Below are positions 29,366-37,781 of a stretch of 64,000 nucleotides of DNA, piece after piece. The stretch covers positions 127,001 to 191,000 of the forward strand of contig NZ_CP021030.1 of the NCBI RefSeq assembly GCF_002117485.1, read 5' to 3'. Source of the DNA: Rhizobium sp. NXC14. GTDB taxonomy: Bacteria; Pseudomonadota; Alphaproteobacteria; Rhizobiales; Rhizobiaceae. Position 1 is the first letter of the stretch. The number at the start of each line of letters is the position of its first letter. A program made the position numbers and the translations under genes. The notes below the pieces were generated by a model. The model was not told the origin of the DNA. It ran no database searches and worked only from the letters and a program-made list of their open reading frames with translations.

Positions 29366-31693
29366 TCATTGACCCATGATCAGGTCAAGCAGGGTCGTGC
29401 GCCGAGGCTGCACCGAAGAGGTCGTCTGCGACCCACCGACATCGCCGGGCGGCACGATGCCGTCGTAGCCTGAACTGCCGCCGTCGGCTACGTCTGCAGG
29501 AGGAACCGGGCCGTTGCGGGGGCTTGCCCGCTGTTGACGGACAGGCGCCTGTGGATACCGTTCTGCATTCTCGCCGCCGCCGAAGACGCCGGAAATGATG
29601 CCGCCGATCGTCGTCTGTGGCGGCACTTCGGCCGTGACCGGCTGCCCGCCGTCGGGCGCTGCCTGCGCCATCGGCTGGCCGCTGTTCGGATCGTCGATGA
29701 GCTGGCCGTTGCCGAAGAGCGGCGCCGGCGAAAGACCCTTGTGGGCGGCGACCATGAATTCCTTCCAGGCTTTGGCTGGAAGACCGCCGCCGGTCACCTT
29801 CTTCATCGGCTTGCCGTCGTCATTGCCGAACCAGACGCCTGTCGTGAGGTTGCTGGTAAAGCCGACGAACAGCGCGTCGCGCGAATTCTGCGTCGTGCCG
29901 GTCTTGCCCGCCGCCTGCCAGCCGGGAATCTTGGCACTCTTGCCGGTGCCGTTTTCGATGACGCCCATCATCATCGCATCCATCTGCGCGGCGATCTGCT
30001 CGGAAAGCACGCGCGGCGGACTGTCATAGGTATTTTCGTAGAGAACCTTCCCCTCGGCGGTCGTCACTCGGCGGATGACGTGCGGCGTCGCCTTGTAGCC
30101 GCCGTTCATGAATGCGGCATAGGAGGCGGTCAGTTCCATCAGCGACACTTCGGACGTCCCGAGTGCGATCGAGGCGTTCGGCTGCAGCTCGCTTTCGATC
30201 CCGAGCCGGTGGGCGAGCTTGATCACCTGATCCGGCCCGTCATACATGACCAGCTGCGCGGCCACCGTGTTCAGCGACTTCGCGAGCGCGGTCGCCAGCG
30301 TCACTTCGCCATTGTATTTCTTCTCGTAATTCTCCGGTGTCCAGTCGCCGATGCGAATCGGCGCGTCGTTAAACACCGAAAATGGCGTCAGCCCTTTTTC
30401 CAGCGCTGCCGTATAGACGAAGGGCTTGAACGAAGATCCCGGCTGGCGCTTGGCCTTGACGGCGCGGTTGAACTGGCTCGTCGCATAGTCTCTGCCGCCG
30501 ACGAGCGCGCGGATCGCCCCGGTGCCATCGATCGAGACTAGGGCCGCCTGCGAGGCATCGAGTTTGCCGCCCTCCTTGTCGAGCACGTCGACCAGCGACT
30601 GCTCAGCCTTCTTCTCCAGCGATTTGTCGATCGTCGTATCGACGATGATGTCTTCCTTGACGTCGCCGATCAGTCCCGGCAATTCGTCCATGACCATATC
30701 GGCGACATAATGCCCGGCGCCCGACCAGTAGCTCTTGGCCGAAGCCGGGGTCTGCGACATCGCTGTCTTGACCTCGGAATCGGTGATGAACCCCTGCTCG
30801 CGCATCGCCGCCAGCACGAGCTGGGCGCGCGCATTCGCCGCTTCCGCGTCGCGGGCCGGCGAAAGCCGCGACGGCGCCTTGAGCAGGCCCGCCAGCACCG
30901 CTGCCTCGCCGAGGTTCACATCCCGCGCCGATTTGTTGAAGTAGCGGCGAGAGGCCGCCTCGACGCCATAGGCGTTTGATCCGAAGAACACCCGGTTGAG
31001 ATACATCGCAAGAATCTGGTCCTTGGTGTATTTCTGCTCCAGCCAGAGCGCGAGCAGCACCTCCTGCACCTTGCGTTCCAGCGTTCTCTCGGGAGAGAGG
31101 AAGAGATTCTTGGCAAGCTGTTGCGTCAGGGTCGAACCGCCCTGCACCATGTGGCCGGCCGTGAAATTGGTGACGATCGCCCGCCCAAGGCCGAGCGGAT
31201 CGACGCCAAAATGCGAATAAAAACGCCGATCTTCGATGGCGATGACGGCTTCGGGAATATAGGGCGACATGTTTTCGAGCGACAGCGCCTCGCCGCCGGT
31301 GGCGCCGCGATTGGCAATGACGCTGCCGTCGACGGCGGTGATCTTGACGTTCGGCGGACGCTCGGGGATCGCCCATGTGCTGGCGCTCGGCATGCGCGAG
31401 CCGTAATAGAGAACGAGCCCGGCAACGCCGATGCCGGCCCAGATGAAAAGCACGACGCACCAGTAGACCACGCCGCGCAGGAAACCGAAAAGGCCGCCGC
31501 CTTCACGCTCCCGCGGCTCGCGCCGCCGCTGGCGGGCGGCACGCTGCGGCGGGGGCTTGGAGCCGCCGCGACGCGCGGATCTGCTTCCGATGACGCGGTC
31601 ATCGGCGTCGAGCGAAAATTCATCATCTTCGCGGGCCGGGCGGCCGCTGAAGGACGGTTCGATTCTGTCGCCTGATTTGCCTCTGCCTGCCAT
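29366..31693 (-). CDS. Class A penicillin-binding protein (transglycosylase/transpeptidase)
   Basis: A 775-residue bifunctional peptidoglycan synthase. A basic cytoplasmic N-terminus (1-70) precedes one transmembrane helix (about 73-97). The GT51 glycosyltransferase domain has the catalytic Glu154 in IEDRRFYSHFG and the QGGSTLTQQLAKN motif. The transpeptidase domain has the active-site serine in SSFK (420-423), SLN (473-475) and KTGT (597-600). The C-terminal 130 residues are Pro/Gly/Gln-rich and disordered. It is shorter than PBP1a proteins with an OB insert; which class A type is not decided. It is not obviously in an operon with dnaK, which starts 283 bp downstream. Confidence 0.95.
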   Translation of the reverse strand: MAGRGKSGDRIEPSFSGRPAREDDEFSLDADDRVIGSRSARRGGSKPPPQRAARQRRREPREREGGGLFGFLRGVVYWCVVLFIWAGIGVAGLVLYYGSRMPSASTWAIPERPPNVKITAVDGSVIANRGATGGEALSLENMSPYIPEAVIAIEDRRFYSHFGVDPLGLGRAIVTNFTAGHMVQGGSTLTQQLAKNLFLSPERTLERKVQEVLLALWLEQKYTKDQILAMYLNRVFFGSNAYGVEAASRRYFNKSARDVNLGEAAVLAGLLKAPSRLSPARDAEAANARAQLVLAAMREQGFITDSEVKTAMSQTPASAKSYWSGAGHYVADMVMDELPGLIGDVKEDIIVDTTIDKSLEKKAEQSLVDVLDKEGGKLDASQAALVSIDGTGAIRALVGGRDYATSQFNRAVKAKRQPGSSFKPFVYTAALEKGLTPFSVFNDAPIRIGDWTPENYEKKYNGEVTLATALAKSLNTVAAQLVMYDGPDQVIKLAHRLGIESELQPNASIALGTSEVSLMELTASYAAFMNGGYKATPHVIRRVTTAEGKVLYENTYDSPPRVLSEQIAAQMDAMMMGVIENGTGKSAKIPGWQAAGKTGTTQNSRDALFVGFTSNLTTGVWFGNDDGKPMKKVTGGGLPAKAWKEFMVAAHKGLSPAPLFGNGQLIDDPNSGQPMAQAAPDGGQPVTAEVPPQTTIGGIISGVFGGGENAERYPQAPVRQQRASPRNGPVPPADVADGGSSGYDGIVPPGDVGGSQTTSSVQPRRTTLLDLIMGQ

Positions 31694-31754
31694 CGCGGAC
31701 CGGTCGCATCCCCTGTTCGATCGCGAAGCCCACTTCGCATAACGGCGCCCAGTT

Positions 31755-31858
31755 ACAGCGTCAGGCGTCTCTATTAGACGCGAGAAGGACGCTGTAGCAC
31801 TTTGAAGTGCTGCATAATTTTGTCCTTAAACTGATTTCGATTTAAGGAACCATACAGC
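31755..31858. repeat. Composite rhizobial intergenic repeat
   Basis: Three consecutive hairpins: ACAGCGTC...GACGCGAGAAGGACGCTGT (31755-31795), AGCACTT/AGTGCT (31796-31811) and TCCTTAAA/TTTAAGGA. This sequence type recurs in Rhizobium genomes in my memory, and its first hairpin resembles the element at 14718. Confidence 0.7.
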
Positions 31859-32039
31859 GGGCGACGCGATCATCCGAGTGAACTGTAATTGCGGCGATTT
31901 AACGGGGTGTTAAAGGACAAAGAGTGAGTGGTCGCGCTGTCGAGGCGCGCGGGTCATGACCACAGACCGGGGAGGCGGTGTAACAATAAAATGGAATTGC
32001 TGATTTAAGAATTATGCACCGACTGGAACCAATAGGCTC

Positions 32040-32162
32040 GACGGCTGTTTATGGAGAAGCGGGACAGCCCCTCACGTCCCGCGAATGATCGGCCGTCTCC
32101 CCTCAACGCGCGCCGATCGACATCAGGCCCGGTGCATCCCCCCAAGGAGCGCCGGGCTTTTT
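32040..32162 (+). ncRNA. Candidate trans-acting small RNA with three C-rich-loop hairpins
   Basis: Hairpin 1 pairs GCGGGAC (32059-32065) with GTCCCGC (32076-32082), loop AGCCCCTCAC. Hairpin 2 pairs GATCGGC (32087-32093) with GCCGATC (32112-32118), with CTCCCCTC in the loop. Hairpin 3 is an intrinsic terminator, GCCCGGTGC/GCGCCGGGC (32127-32157), with CCCCCC in the loop and five T residues after it. No plus-strand gene lies upstream, so this is an independent transcript. The C-rich loops could pair with Shine-Dalgarno sequences, as in the rhizobial alpha-r14 type. The 5' end is a guess; no clear promoter was found. Confidence 0.55.
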
Positions 32163-32223
32163 CTCGACTCCGTTCACGATGAGTGCTGTTGAGAAAGGGC
32201 GGCATCGCTGCCGCCCTGCTCTT

Positions 32224-32925
32224 TCAGTCGCACTTGGGATCGCCCGGACGGCAGACGAAGGGCGAGGCCCTGGGGTCCGGATGATTGTAGGTGTCGGCTT
32301 TGCCGCCTCTGAACTGCGGCAGGTCACGGAAATCCGAGCTCCTGGTATCCCTGTCCCGACGCTCCCGCCTGCGAGCTTCATCTCTGCGGTCGTCCCGTCG
32401 ATCCTCATCGCGCCAGTCCCGGTCCCGGTCGCGATCCCGACGATACTCGCGGACCCGGTAGTCCCGATCCAGGTAATCCCGATTGCGATAGTCGCGGTTG
32501 CGGTAATAGTAGTCCGGGCCGCGGCTCCAGCGGTCACGCTCGCGATAGAAATCGCGATGGCGGTAGTAACGGTCCCAATAATTGCCGACGCTGAAGGTGA
32601 CCAGCGGAATGCCCAGCGGACGGTAATATTCCGGGCCAACATAGACGCGGCGTTGCTCGTAGACTGCCTGCACGTACTGGCCCGAAACCCAGCCGCGGCC
32701 GCCGTAGAATTCGACGTCGCACCAGTTGACGTTGGAAAGGCATCCACGGATTTCGACGGACGAACCGGCGGGTATGACGGCGACTGCGGGATACCGGGTG
32801 CTTGGCCCTGCGCGCATGTTGACGTTTGCCGTCGAGTAACCCTCGGCGGCCTGCGCTATTGCCGGAGCCAGCACAAGCAGTGTGGCCGCGGCTATTTTGA
32901 CGATGAGTTTTTTCACGCTTCTCAC
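32224..32925 (-). CDS. Exported SH3-domain protein with Arg/Asp/Tyr-rich tail
   Basis: A 233-residue secreted protein. The signal peptide (ending near AIAQA) is followed by one bacterial SH3 domain (about 28-90: ANVNMRAGPSTRYPAVAVIP, GWVSGQYVQAVY). The second half (about 120-205) is strongly low-complexity, made of R/D/Y/E repeats such as RNRDYRNRDYLDRDYR, and ends with two cysteines (VCRPGDPKCD). The first half suggests cell-wall binding; the charged tail may bind nucleic acid, polysaccharide or partners, but no function is known. It is monocistronic. Confidence 0.85.
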   Translation of the reverse strand: MRSVKKLIVKIAAATLLVLAPAIAQAAEGYSTANVNMRAGPSTRYPAVAVIPAGSSVEIRGCLSNVNWCDVEFYGGRGWVSGQYVQAVYEQRRVYVGPEYYRPLGIPLVTFSVGNYWDRYYRHRDFYRERDRWSRGPDYYYRNRDYRNRDYLDRDYRVREYRRDRDRDRDWRDEDRRDDRRDEARRRERRDRDTRSSDFRDLPQFRGGKADTYNHPDPRASPFVCRPGDPKCD

Positions 32926-33190
32926 TCCTCGTTGGCGTGTTTTCTGGCAGCGCTCGACTGCCTTTCCTTGGCATATGCCATTTGGAACGAAAGATAGAGC
33001 GATCGCCGGAATTTGTTATGGCGTCACCATTCGCTTTGTCTTTCAATACTTTATAGGCCGAGCACGATGAACGTAGCTTGAACGGGGGGAGATTTGTGCT
33101 CTCATGCGCTGCTACAGGGCACATGAACCGACAGGAGCGCGGAGCGTCTCCGGCACGTCAGGCTGTTCGGCAATTGAGGTCTGGTCCCGA

Positions 33191-33221
33191 CCGAAAGGTT
33201 AACCTTTTGTTAACCTTTCGG
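33191..33221. promoter_or_regulatory. CtrA-like binding site within a 12-bp-arm palindrome
   Basis: Arms CCGAAAGGTTAA and TTAACCTTTCGG flank CCTTTTG. The centre is exactly TTAA-N7-TTAAC, the CtrA consensus, readable on both strands. It may serve the SH3 gene (265 bp away) or a plus-strand small RNA. Confidence 0.5.
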
Positions 33222-33234
33222 CGGCAGTCTAACA

Positions 33235-33318
33235 TCAATACCCGCTTGTTCCTTGACCACGGATGAACTGGCACCGAGCCGAGCGGATGACGAAAGGCCG
33301 GGCGACCGGCCTTTTTGT
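33235..33318 (+). ncRNA. Candidate small RNA ending at a strong terminator
   Basis: A short transcript could start just after the CtrA-like box (a TCTAACAT -10-like sequence lies at about 33226-33233) and end at the terminator at 33292-33317. No open frame with a ribosome site lies between. The start is speculative. Confidence 0.3.
33292..33317 (+). terminator. Intrinsic terminator, plus strand
   Basis: AAAGGCCGG and CCGGCCTTT pair around GCGA, followed by TTGTATTTTTG. The T-rich side is on the plus strand; on the minus strand, toward which the M20 gene reads, the tail is weak. Confidence 0.7.
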
Positions 33319-33359
33319 ATTTTTGATTTTGGCGCGCCGACACTGCGCGCAATTGCCCT

Positions 33360-34748
33360 TCAGCCGGCGAGCGCCTGAAGGATCCGCACCCAGGAGCGGA
33401 TGCCCTTGTGGTAGGAGACAAGCTCGTATTTCTCGTTCGGCGAATGGATACGGTCATCGGCGAGGCCGAAGCCGACGAGCAGCGATTCCATGCCGAGCAT
33501 CTTCTGGAAATCTCCGACGATCGGGATCGAGCCGCCCATGCCGATGACGATGGCAGGTTTCGGCCACTCGTCGGAAAGCGCCGTCTTCGCCTTGGTCAGA
33601 ACAGGCGAATCATAGGAGAGATGAATCGCCGGCGAGCCGCCATGCGGATGGAATTCGACCGAGCAGTCGGCCGGAATTTTCGACCTGACATAGCTGCGGA
33701 AAGCCTCGCGGATGGCAGCCGGATCCTGCGTGCCGACGAGCCGGAATGAAACCTTGGCCGAGGCCTTGGCGGCGATGACCGTCTTGAAGCCTTCGCCGGT
33801 ATATCCGCCCCAAATGCCGTTGATTTCGGCCGTCGGCCGGGCCCAGGTGAGTTCCAGCACCGACCGGCCCTTTTCGCCGGAGGGAATGGAAAGGCCGACT
33901 TCACCGAGAAAGCTCTCGGCCGTCTTGCCGAGCGTCTCCCATGACGCCTTGATGTTGTCGGGCGTTTCCTCGACGCCGTCGTAAAAGCCATCAAGCGTGA
34001 TGCGGCCGGTCTCGTCATGCAGGCCGGCAAGCGCCTCGACGAGAATATGGATCGGATTGGCCGCAGCGCCGCCGAAGAGGCCGGAATGCAGGTCGCGGTC
34101 GGCGGCCGTCACGACCACTTCTTCGCCGACGAGGCCGCGCAGTGCCGCGGCGATTGCCGGCGTATCGCGGTCCCACATGCCGGTATCGCAGACAAGCGCA
34201 TAATCGGCCTTGAGTTCGGCGGCGTTGGCTTCGAGGAAAGGCTTCAGGGACGGTGAGCCCGATTCCTCCTCGCCCTCGAACAGAATGGTGATGCGGCAGG
34301 GAAGTGCGCCGTTGATCTCCTTATAGGCGCGGCAGGCTTCGACGAAGGTCATCAGCTGGCCCTTGTCGTCGGAGGTGCCGCGCCCGGTCAGGATCTTGCG
34401 GCCATCGCCGACATCCTTGATCGATGGCTCGAAGGGATCGTTTTCCCAGAGCTCGATCGGGTCGACCGGCTGCACGTCGTAATGGCCGTAGAAAAGCACA
34501 TGCGGCGCGTCGGCGGAAGCGCCGCCATGGTGGGCGACGACCATCGGATGGCCGGGTGTGTCCCGCACCGAGGCGGTAAAGCCGAGGCCTTCGAGATAGG
34601 CGACCAGCCATTCGGCTGCCTTCCGGCATTCGGCCTTGTAGACGGGATCGGTGGAAATCGACTGAATGCGCAGAAGTTCGAACAGCTTTTCGAGGCTTGA
34701 GGAAAGGTTCTGATCCGCGCGCGCAAGCACTTGTTGTAGATCCGTCAT
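33360..34748 (-). CDS. M20-family dipeptidase
   Basis: A 462-residue zinc peptidase of the M20 (ArgE/DapE/CPG2/carnosinase-like) family. Metal-binding segments are VLFYGHYDVQPVDP, GTSDDKGQLMTFVEA, the catalytic Glu pair in LFEGEEESGSPSL, and VCDTGMWDRDTPA. A dimerisation lid domain (about 200-330) contains DLHSGLFGGAAANPIHIL. It is probably cytoplasmic (no signal peptide) and cleaves short peptides. The ATG at 34748 follows AAAAAGGAG. Regulation is not evident. Confidence 0.93.
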   Translation of the reverse strand: MTDLQQVLARADQNLSSSLEKLFELLRIQSISTDPVYKAECRKAAEWLVAYLEGLGFTASVRDTPGHPMVVAHHGGASADAPHVLFYGHYDVQPVDPIELWENDPFEPSIKDVGDGRKILTGRGTSDDKGQLMTFVEACRAYKEINGALPCRITILFEGEEESGSPSLKPFLEANAAELKADYALVCDTGMWDRDTPAIAAALRGLVGEEVVVTAADRDLHSGLFGGAAANPIHILVEALAGLHDETGRITLDGFYDGVEETPDNIKASWETLGKTAESFLGEVGLSIPSGEKGRSVLELTWARPTAEINGIWGGYTGEGFKTVIAAKASAKVSFRLVGTQDPAAIREAFRSYVRSKIPADCSVEFHPHGGSPAIHLSYDSPVLTKAKTALSDEWPKPAIVIGMGGSIPIVGDFQKMLGMESLLVGFGLADDRIHSPNEKYELVSYHKGIRSWVRILQALAG

Positions 34749-34958
34749 TTTCGACTCCTTTTTGAAATTTGGCCGGACGATAGACCAAACGAGGAGAGCA
34801 GGCGAGGCGGAAAAGCAAATGGGCGGCGCGAAAGCGGCCGCGTCCGGATCGGGTGCAAGAAGATTACTTCGGCGATATAGAAGAACCTTCTAATTCAATT
34901 TACAGTTATTTAGTAGAACCCAAATAACTTGGCCGTATTCAGCTGTTCGGGGGAGCGG

Positions 34959-37343
34959 ATGTTTTCGGTCATTACATGTATTCGCGACGATCATGATTGG
35001 CGGCTGGTGCTCGCGGCCGCGGCGGTTTGTCTGATCGGCGCGATGGCAGCGATGCTGCCGCTTTCACGCGCTCAAGGATGCGATGCCGGGCGCCGCAAGC
35101 TCTGGATAGGCGCCTCGGCTTTCGCCTTCGGCACCGGCGTATGGGCAACGCACTTCATCGCGATGCTGGCCTATGACGGCGGCATGCCGATCAGCTACCA
35201 ACTGGGGCTGACGGCGCTTTCTTTTCTCCTGTCGGTTGCCGGTTCGTGGGCGGCGATCGTCGTCGCTTCGGAGAGCCGCGGCAGGTTTTCGCGCATCCGC
35301 GGCGGCGTCCTGATGGCGCTCGGCATCGCCTCGATGCACCTGACCGGTATGCAGGCGATCGAGACACAGGCGGTGATCGTCTACGATCCCTACATGACGC
35401 TGAGTGCGGTTCTCGCGGGGGCGCTGCTGTCGAGCGCTGCCTTCTACGCCTTCTTCCAGTGGAGCGGCCTGAGGCGGCTCCTCACCTCGTCCGTCATCTT
35501 TGTCCTTGCAATCTGCGCTCTCCACTTCATTTCGATGGCAAGCATCACGCTTGTGCCGGATCCCGGCAAAGAGGTCCCGGCGATGGTGCTCGATACCAGC
35601 CTGCTGGCAGCGATCGTGGTGGTAGCGGCGACGGCTCTCATTCTGACCGCTATCGCGGTGGTCTTTATCGACAGCCATCTGACGGATCTGAGAGGGCTCG
35701 CCAATGCCTCGCAGGAAGGGCTGCTGATCCTGCGCGAAGGCAGAGTCATCGATGCCAATGAACGGTTCCAGGCTCTTTCCGGCTGGAAGCTTGCCGATCT
35801 TGTCGGCAAGGCGCCGTCCGCTGCTTTGACCGCCATACAGGGGCAGAATAGGCCCGGCGAGACCTTGCTCAGCACCAGCAGCGGCAAGGAGATCGCCGTC
35901 GAAGTCAATACGAGCAGGATCGTCTATCGCGGGCACAATTGTGACGTGCTGGCGGTGCGCGATCTGACGGAGCGCAGGCAGGCCGAGGAGATGATCGAAC
36001 ATCTCGCCCACCACGATGTTCTCACCGATCTTCCGAACCGGTCGTTGTTCGATACGCGCATCCGTCAGGCGCTGCAGATGGCCGAACGAAAGAGCAGCAA
36101 GGTGGCCCTCTTCTATATCGATCTCGATCGGTTCAAGAGCGTCAATGATATTTTCGGCCATGCCGAGGGCGACCGAATTCTCCGCAAGGTTGCCTCGATC
36201 CTCCGGCGCGTCGCCGATGAAAGCGATACGATCGCCCGTCTCGGTGGCGATGAATTTGCCATCATCCAGCCCGCCGGACAGCAACCGGCGGCCGCGCAGA
36301 AGCTCGCAGCGGCGATCCTCGACGAATTCGCCGCCGAAATGGATACGGCACGCGACCCAACAGCCGTCGGCGTCAGCCTCGGCGTCGCCCTTTATCCGGC
36401 CGACGGACGTGATGTGGACGAGATCTGCAACAATGCCGATATCGCACTCTATCGGGTCAAGCACGGCGGTCGCGGCAAGGCCTGTTTCTTCGACGCGGAA
36501 ATGGACGAAGCCACGCGCGCCCGCCGCCAGATCGAAAGCGAACTGCGCCACGCCATCACCCGCAATCAGATCCATGTCAGCTATCAGCCGATTTACGGCG
36601 CACTGAGCGGCGAGGTCAGCGGTTATGAGGCCCTGATGCGCTGGAACCGGCCGGGGCACGGCATCAGCGAGCCGGATGTCTTTATTCCGATCGCCGAGGA
36701 AAGCGGATCGATTGTCCAGCTCGGCGAATGGGTGCTGCGCGAGGCCTGCGCAGAAGCTGCGCGCTGGCCGCATCCGCTGACGATCGCCGTCAATGTCTCG
36801 CCGGTGCAGTTCATGCTGCCGAACCTTTGCGAGCGGATCGAGGCAATCCTCGAGGAAACGGGGCTCGCGCCCGACCGGTTGGAAATCGAAATCACCGAGG
36901 CCGCTCTCATCCGTGACCGCGATCGGGTGATGGCCACGCTGCTGCGCCTGCGCAGCCTCGGTGTTCACATCGTCATGGACGACTTCGGCACCGGTTTTTC
37001 CTCGCTTTCCAACCTGCGAACCTTCCCCTTCGACAAGATCAAGGTCGACCGCAGCTTCACCGGCATGCTGGAACATGACGCGGCGTCACGTTCGATCGTG
37101 CGCGCCATCATCGGTCTCGGCCACAGCCTCGGCATGCCTGTCGTGACGGAGGGCGTCGAAACCGAGACGCAGCGCCAGATCGTCCTCGAAGAAGGCTGCT
37201 CGCAGGTGCAGGGCTTTTTGCTCGGCAAGCCGGATATCGAGCCGAGCATCAAGCTCGCCGCCAAAAGCCTTCTGTCCTCGACGGCCGACGCTGACGCGTC
37301 GCCGCCTCCGTGGCGGCGATCTACGCGTCTTGCCGGTGAATAA
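34959..37343 (+). CDS. Membrane MHYT-PAS-GGDEF-EAL cyclic-di-GMP protein
   Basis: A 794-residue signalling protein. An MHYT sensor with about seven helices (residues 10-240) carries three metal-binding motifs: ATHFIAMLAYDGG, ASMHLTGMQAIE and ALHFISMASI. A PAS-like segment (about 245-330; ANASQEGLLILREGRVIDAN) follows. Then come a GGDEF domain with an intact motif (RLGGDEFAII) and an EAL domain with YEALMRW and DDFGTGFSSLSNL. Both diguanylate cyclase and phosphodiesterase activities look possible; which dominates is unknown. MHYT domains are proposed to sense O2, CO or NO. The ATG at 34959 follows GGGGGAGCGG; a TTG at 34929 is rejected. Confidence 0.93.
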   Translation: MFSVITCIRDDHDWRLVLAAAAVCLIGAMAAMLPLSRAQGCDAGRRKLWIGASAFAFGTGVWATHFIAMLAYDGGMPISYQLGLTALSFLLSVAGSWAAIVVASESRGRFSRIRGGVLMALGIASMHLTGMQAIETQAVIVYDPYMTLSAVLAGALLSSAAFYAFFQWSGLRRLLTSSVIFVLAICALHFISMASITLVPDPGKEVPAMVLDTSLLAAIVVVAATALILTAIAVVFIDSHLTDLRGLANASQEGLLILREGRVIDANERFQALSGWKLADLVGKAPSAALTAIQGQNRPGETLLSTSSGKEIAVEVNTSRIVYRGHNCDVLAVRDLTERRQAEEMIEHLAHHDVLTDLPNRSLFDTRIRQALQMAERKSSKVALFYIDLDRFKSVNDIFGHAEGDRILRKVASILRRVADESDTIARLGGDEFAIIQPAGQQPAAAQKLAAAILDEFAAEMDTARDPTAVGVSLGVALYPADGRDVDEICNNADIALYRVKHGGRGKACFFDAEMDEATRARRQIESELRHAITRNQIHVSYQPIYGALSGEVSGYEALMRWNRPGHGISEPDVFIPIAEESGSIVQLGEWVLREACAEAARWPHPLTIAVNVSPVQFMLPNLCERIEAILEETGLAPDRLEIEITEAALIRDRDRVMATLLRLRSLGVHIVMDDFGTGFSSLSNLRTFPFDKIKVDRSFTGMLEHDAASRSIVRAIIGLGHSLGMPVVTEGVETETQRQIVLEEGCSQVQGFLLGKPDIEPSIKLAAKSLLSSTADADASPPPWRRSTRLAGE

Positions 37344-37349
37344 TCTCGA

Positions 37350-37781
37350 TCAGAGCGTCTTGGCGTTTTCCAGCAGCCGGCGGATATATTCGAGCGTCAG
37401 CTCGCGTTCGAATCCGCGAAAGCCTTTGAACAGCGCGAGGTCCGCCTCACGCGCGGTCTCGATCGCCTCAGCCTCCATTGCACGCGCCTTCGGCGTCAGG
37501 AAAATCAGCTGCGCCCGCTTGTCGGAGGGATGCGGCCGGCGCTCGATCAGCCCGTCGCGGACCATGCGCGAAAGCGTATTGGCCATGGTCGCCTGCTCGA
37601 TAGCGACTCGGTCGAGAAGCTGTTTCTGGGTCAGCCCGTCCTCGGCCCAGAGTTCCAGCAGGATGGGAAACTGGCCGGGGGAGAAACCAAGCCCTATCGC
37701 ACGCTGGTTCAGCGAGCGGGCAAAACCCTTCGCCAGCTGGCTGGCAAGGTAAGCTCCCGAATCCATGCGGTTAAATGCCAT
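37350..37781 (-). CDS. MarR-family transcriptional regulator
   Basis: A 143-residue winged-helix regulator. The recognition region reads LTQKQLLDRVAIEQATMANT and the wing RMVRDGLIERRPHPSDKRAQ with the conserved D-x-R. MarR proteins are dimeric repressors that respond to small phenolic or oxidising ligands; the target is unknown. It is convergent with the GGDEF-EAL gene, 6 bp away. The alpha-r7-like RNA candidate lies just upstream on the same strand, and its terminator (near 37881-37925) insulates this gene. Confidence 0.92.
   Translation of the reverse strand: MAFNRMDSGAYLASQLAKGFARSLNQRAIGLGFSPGQFPILLELWAEDGLTQKQLLDRVAIEQATMANTLSRMVRDGLIERRPHPSDKRAQLIFLTPKARAMEAEAIETAREADLALFKGFRGFERELTLEYIRRLLENAKTL

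Larger units (their letters stand above)
31694..32223. other. 530-bp intergenic region: repeat plus candidate sRNA
   Basis: It lies between the PBP gene and the SH3 gene. The left part holds a composite rhizobial repeat (31755-31858) and the right part a three-hairpin RNA candidate with terminator (32040-32162, plus strand). No coding frame is convincing. Confidence 0.6.
32926..33359. other. 434-bp intergenic region with CtrA-like box and terminator
   Basis: Between the SH3 gene and the end of the M20 peptidase gene. It holds a TTAA-N7-TTAA palindrome at 33191-33221 and a plus-strand terminator at 33292-33317, with no supported coding sequence between them. Confidence 0.55.

Noticed and set aside
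33078..33266. Short plus-strand frame across the CtrA-like box
   Set aside because: No Shine-Dalgarno and composition unlike a protein; the region is better explained as regulatory DNA.
35064..37076. A 670-codon minus-strand frame opposite the GGDEF-EAL gene
   Set aside because: Shadow of a gene with intact motifs on the plus strand; its composition is rich in His, Arg and Asp without a fold.
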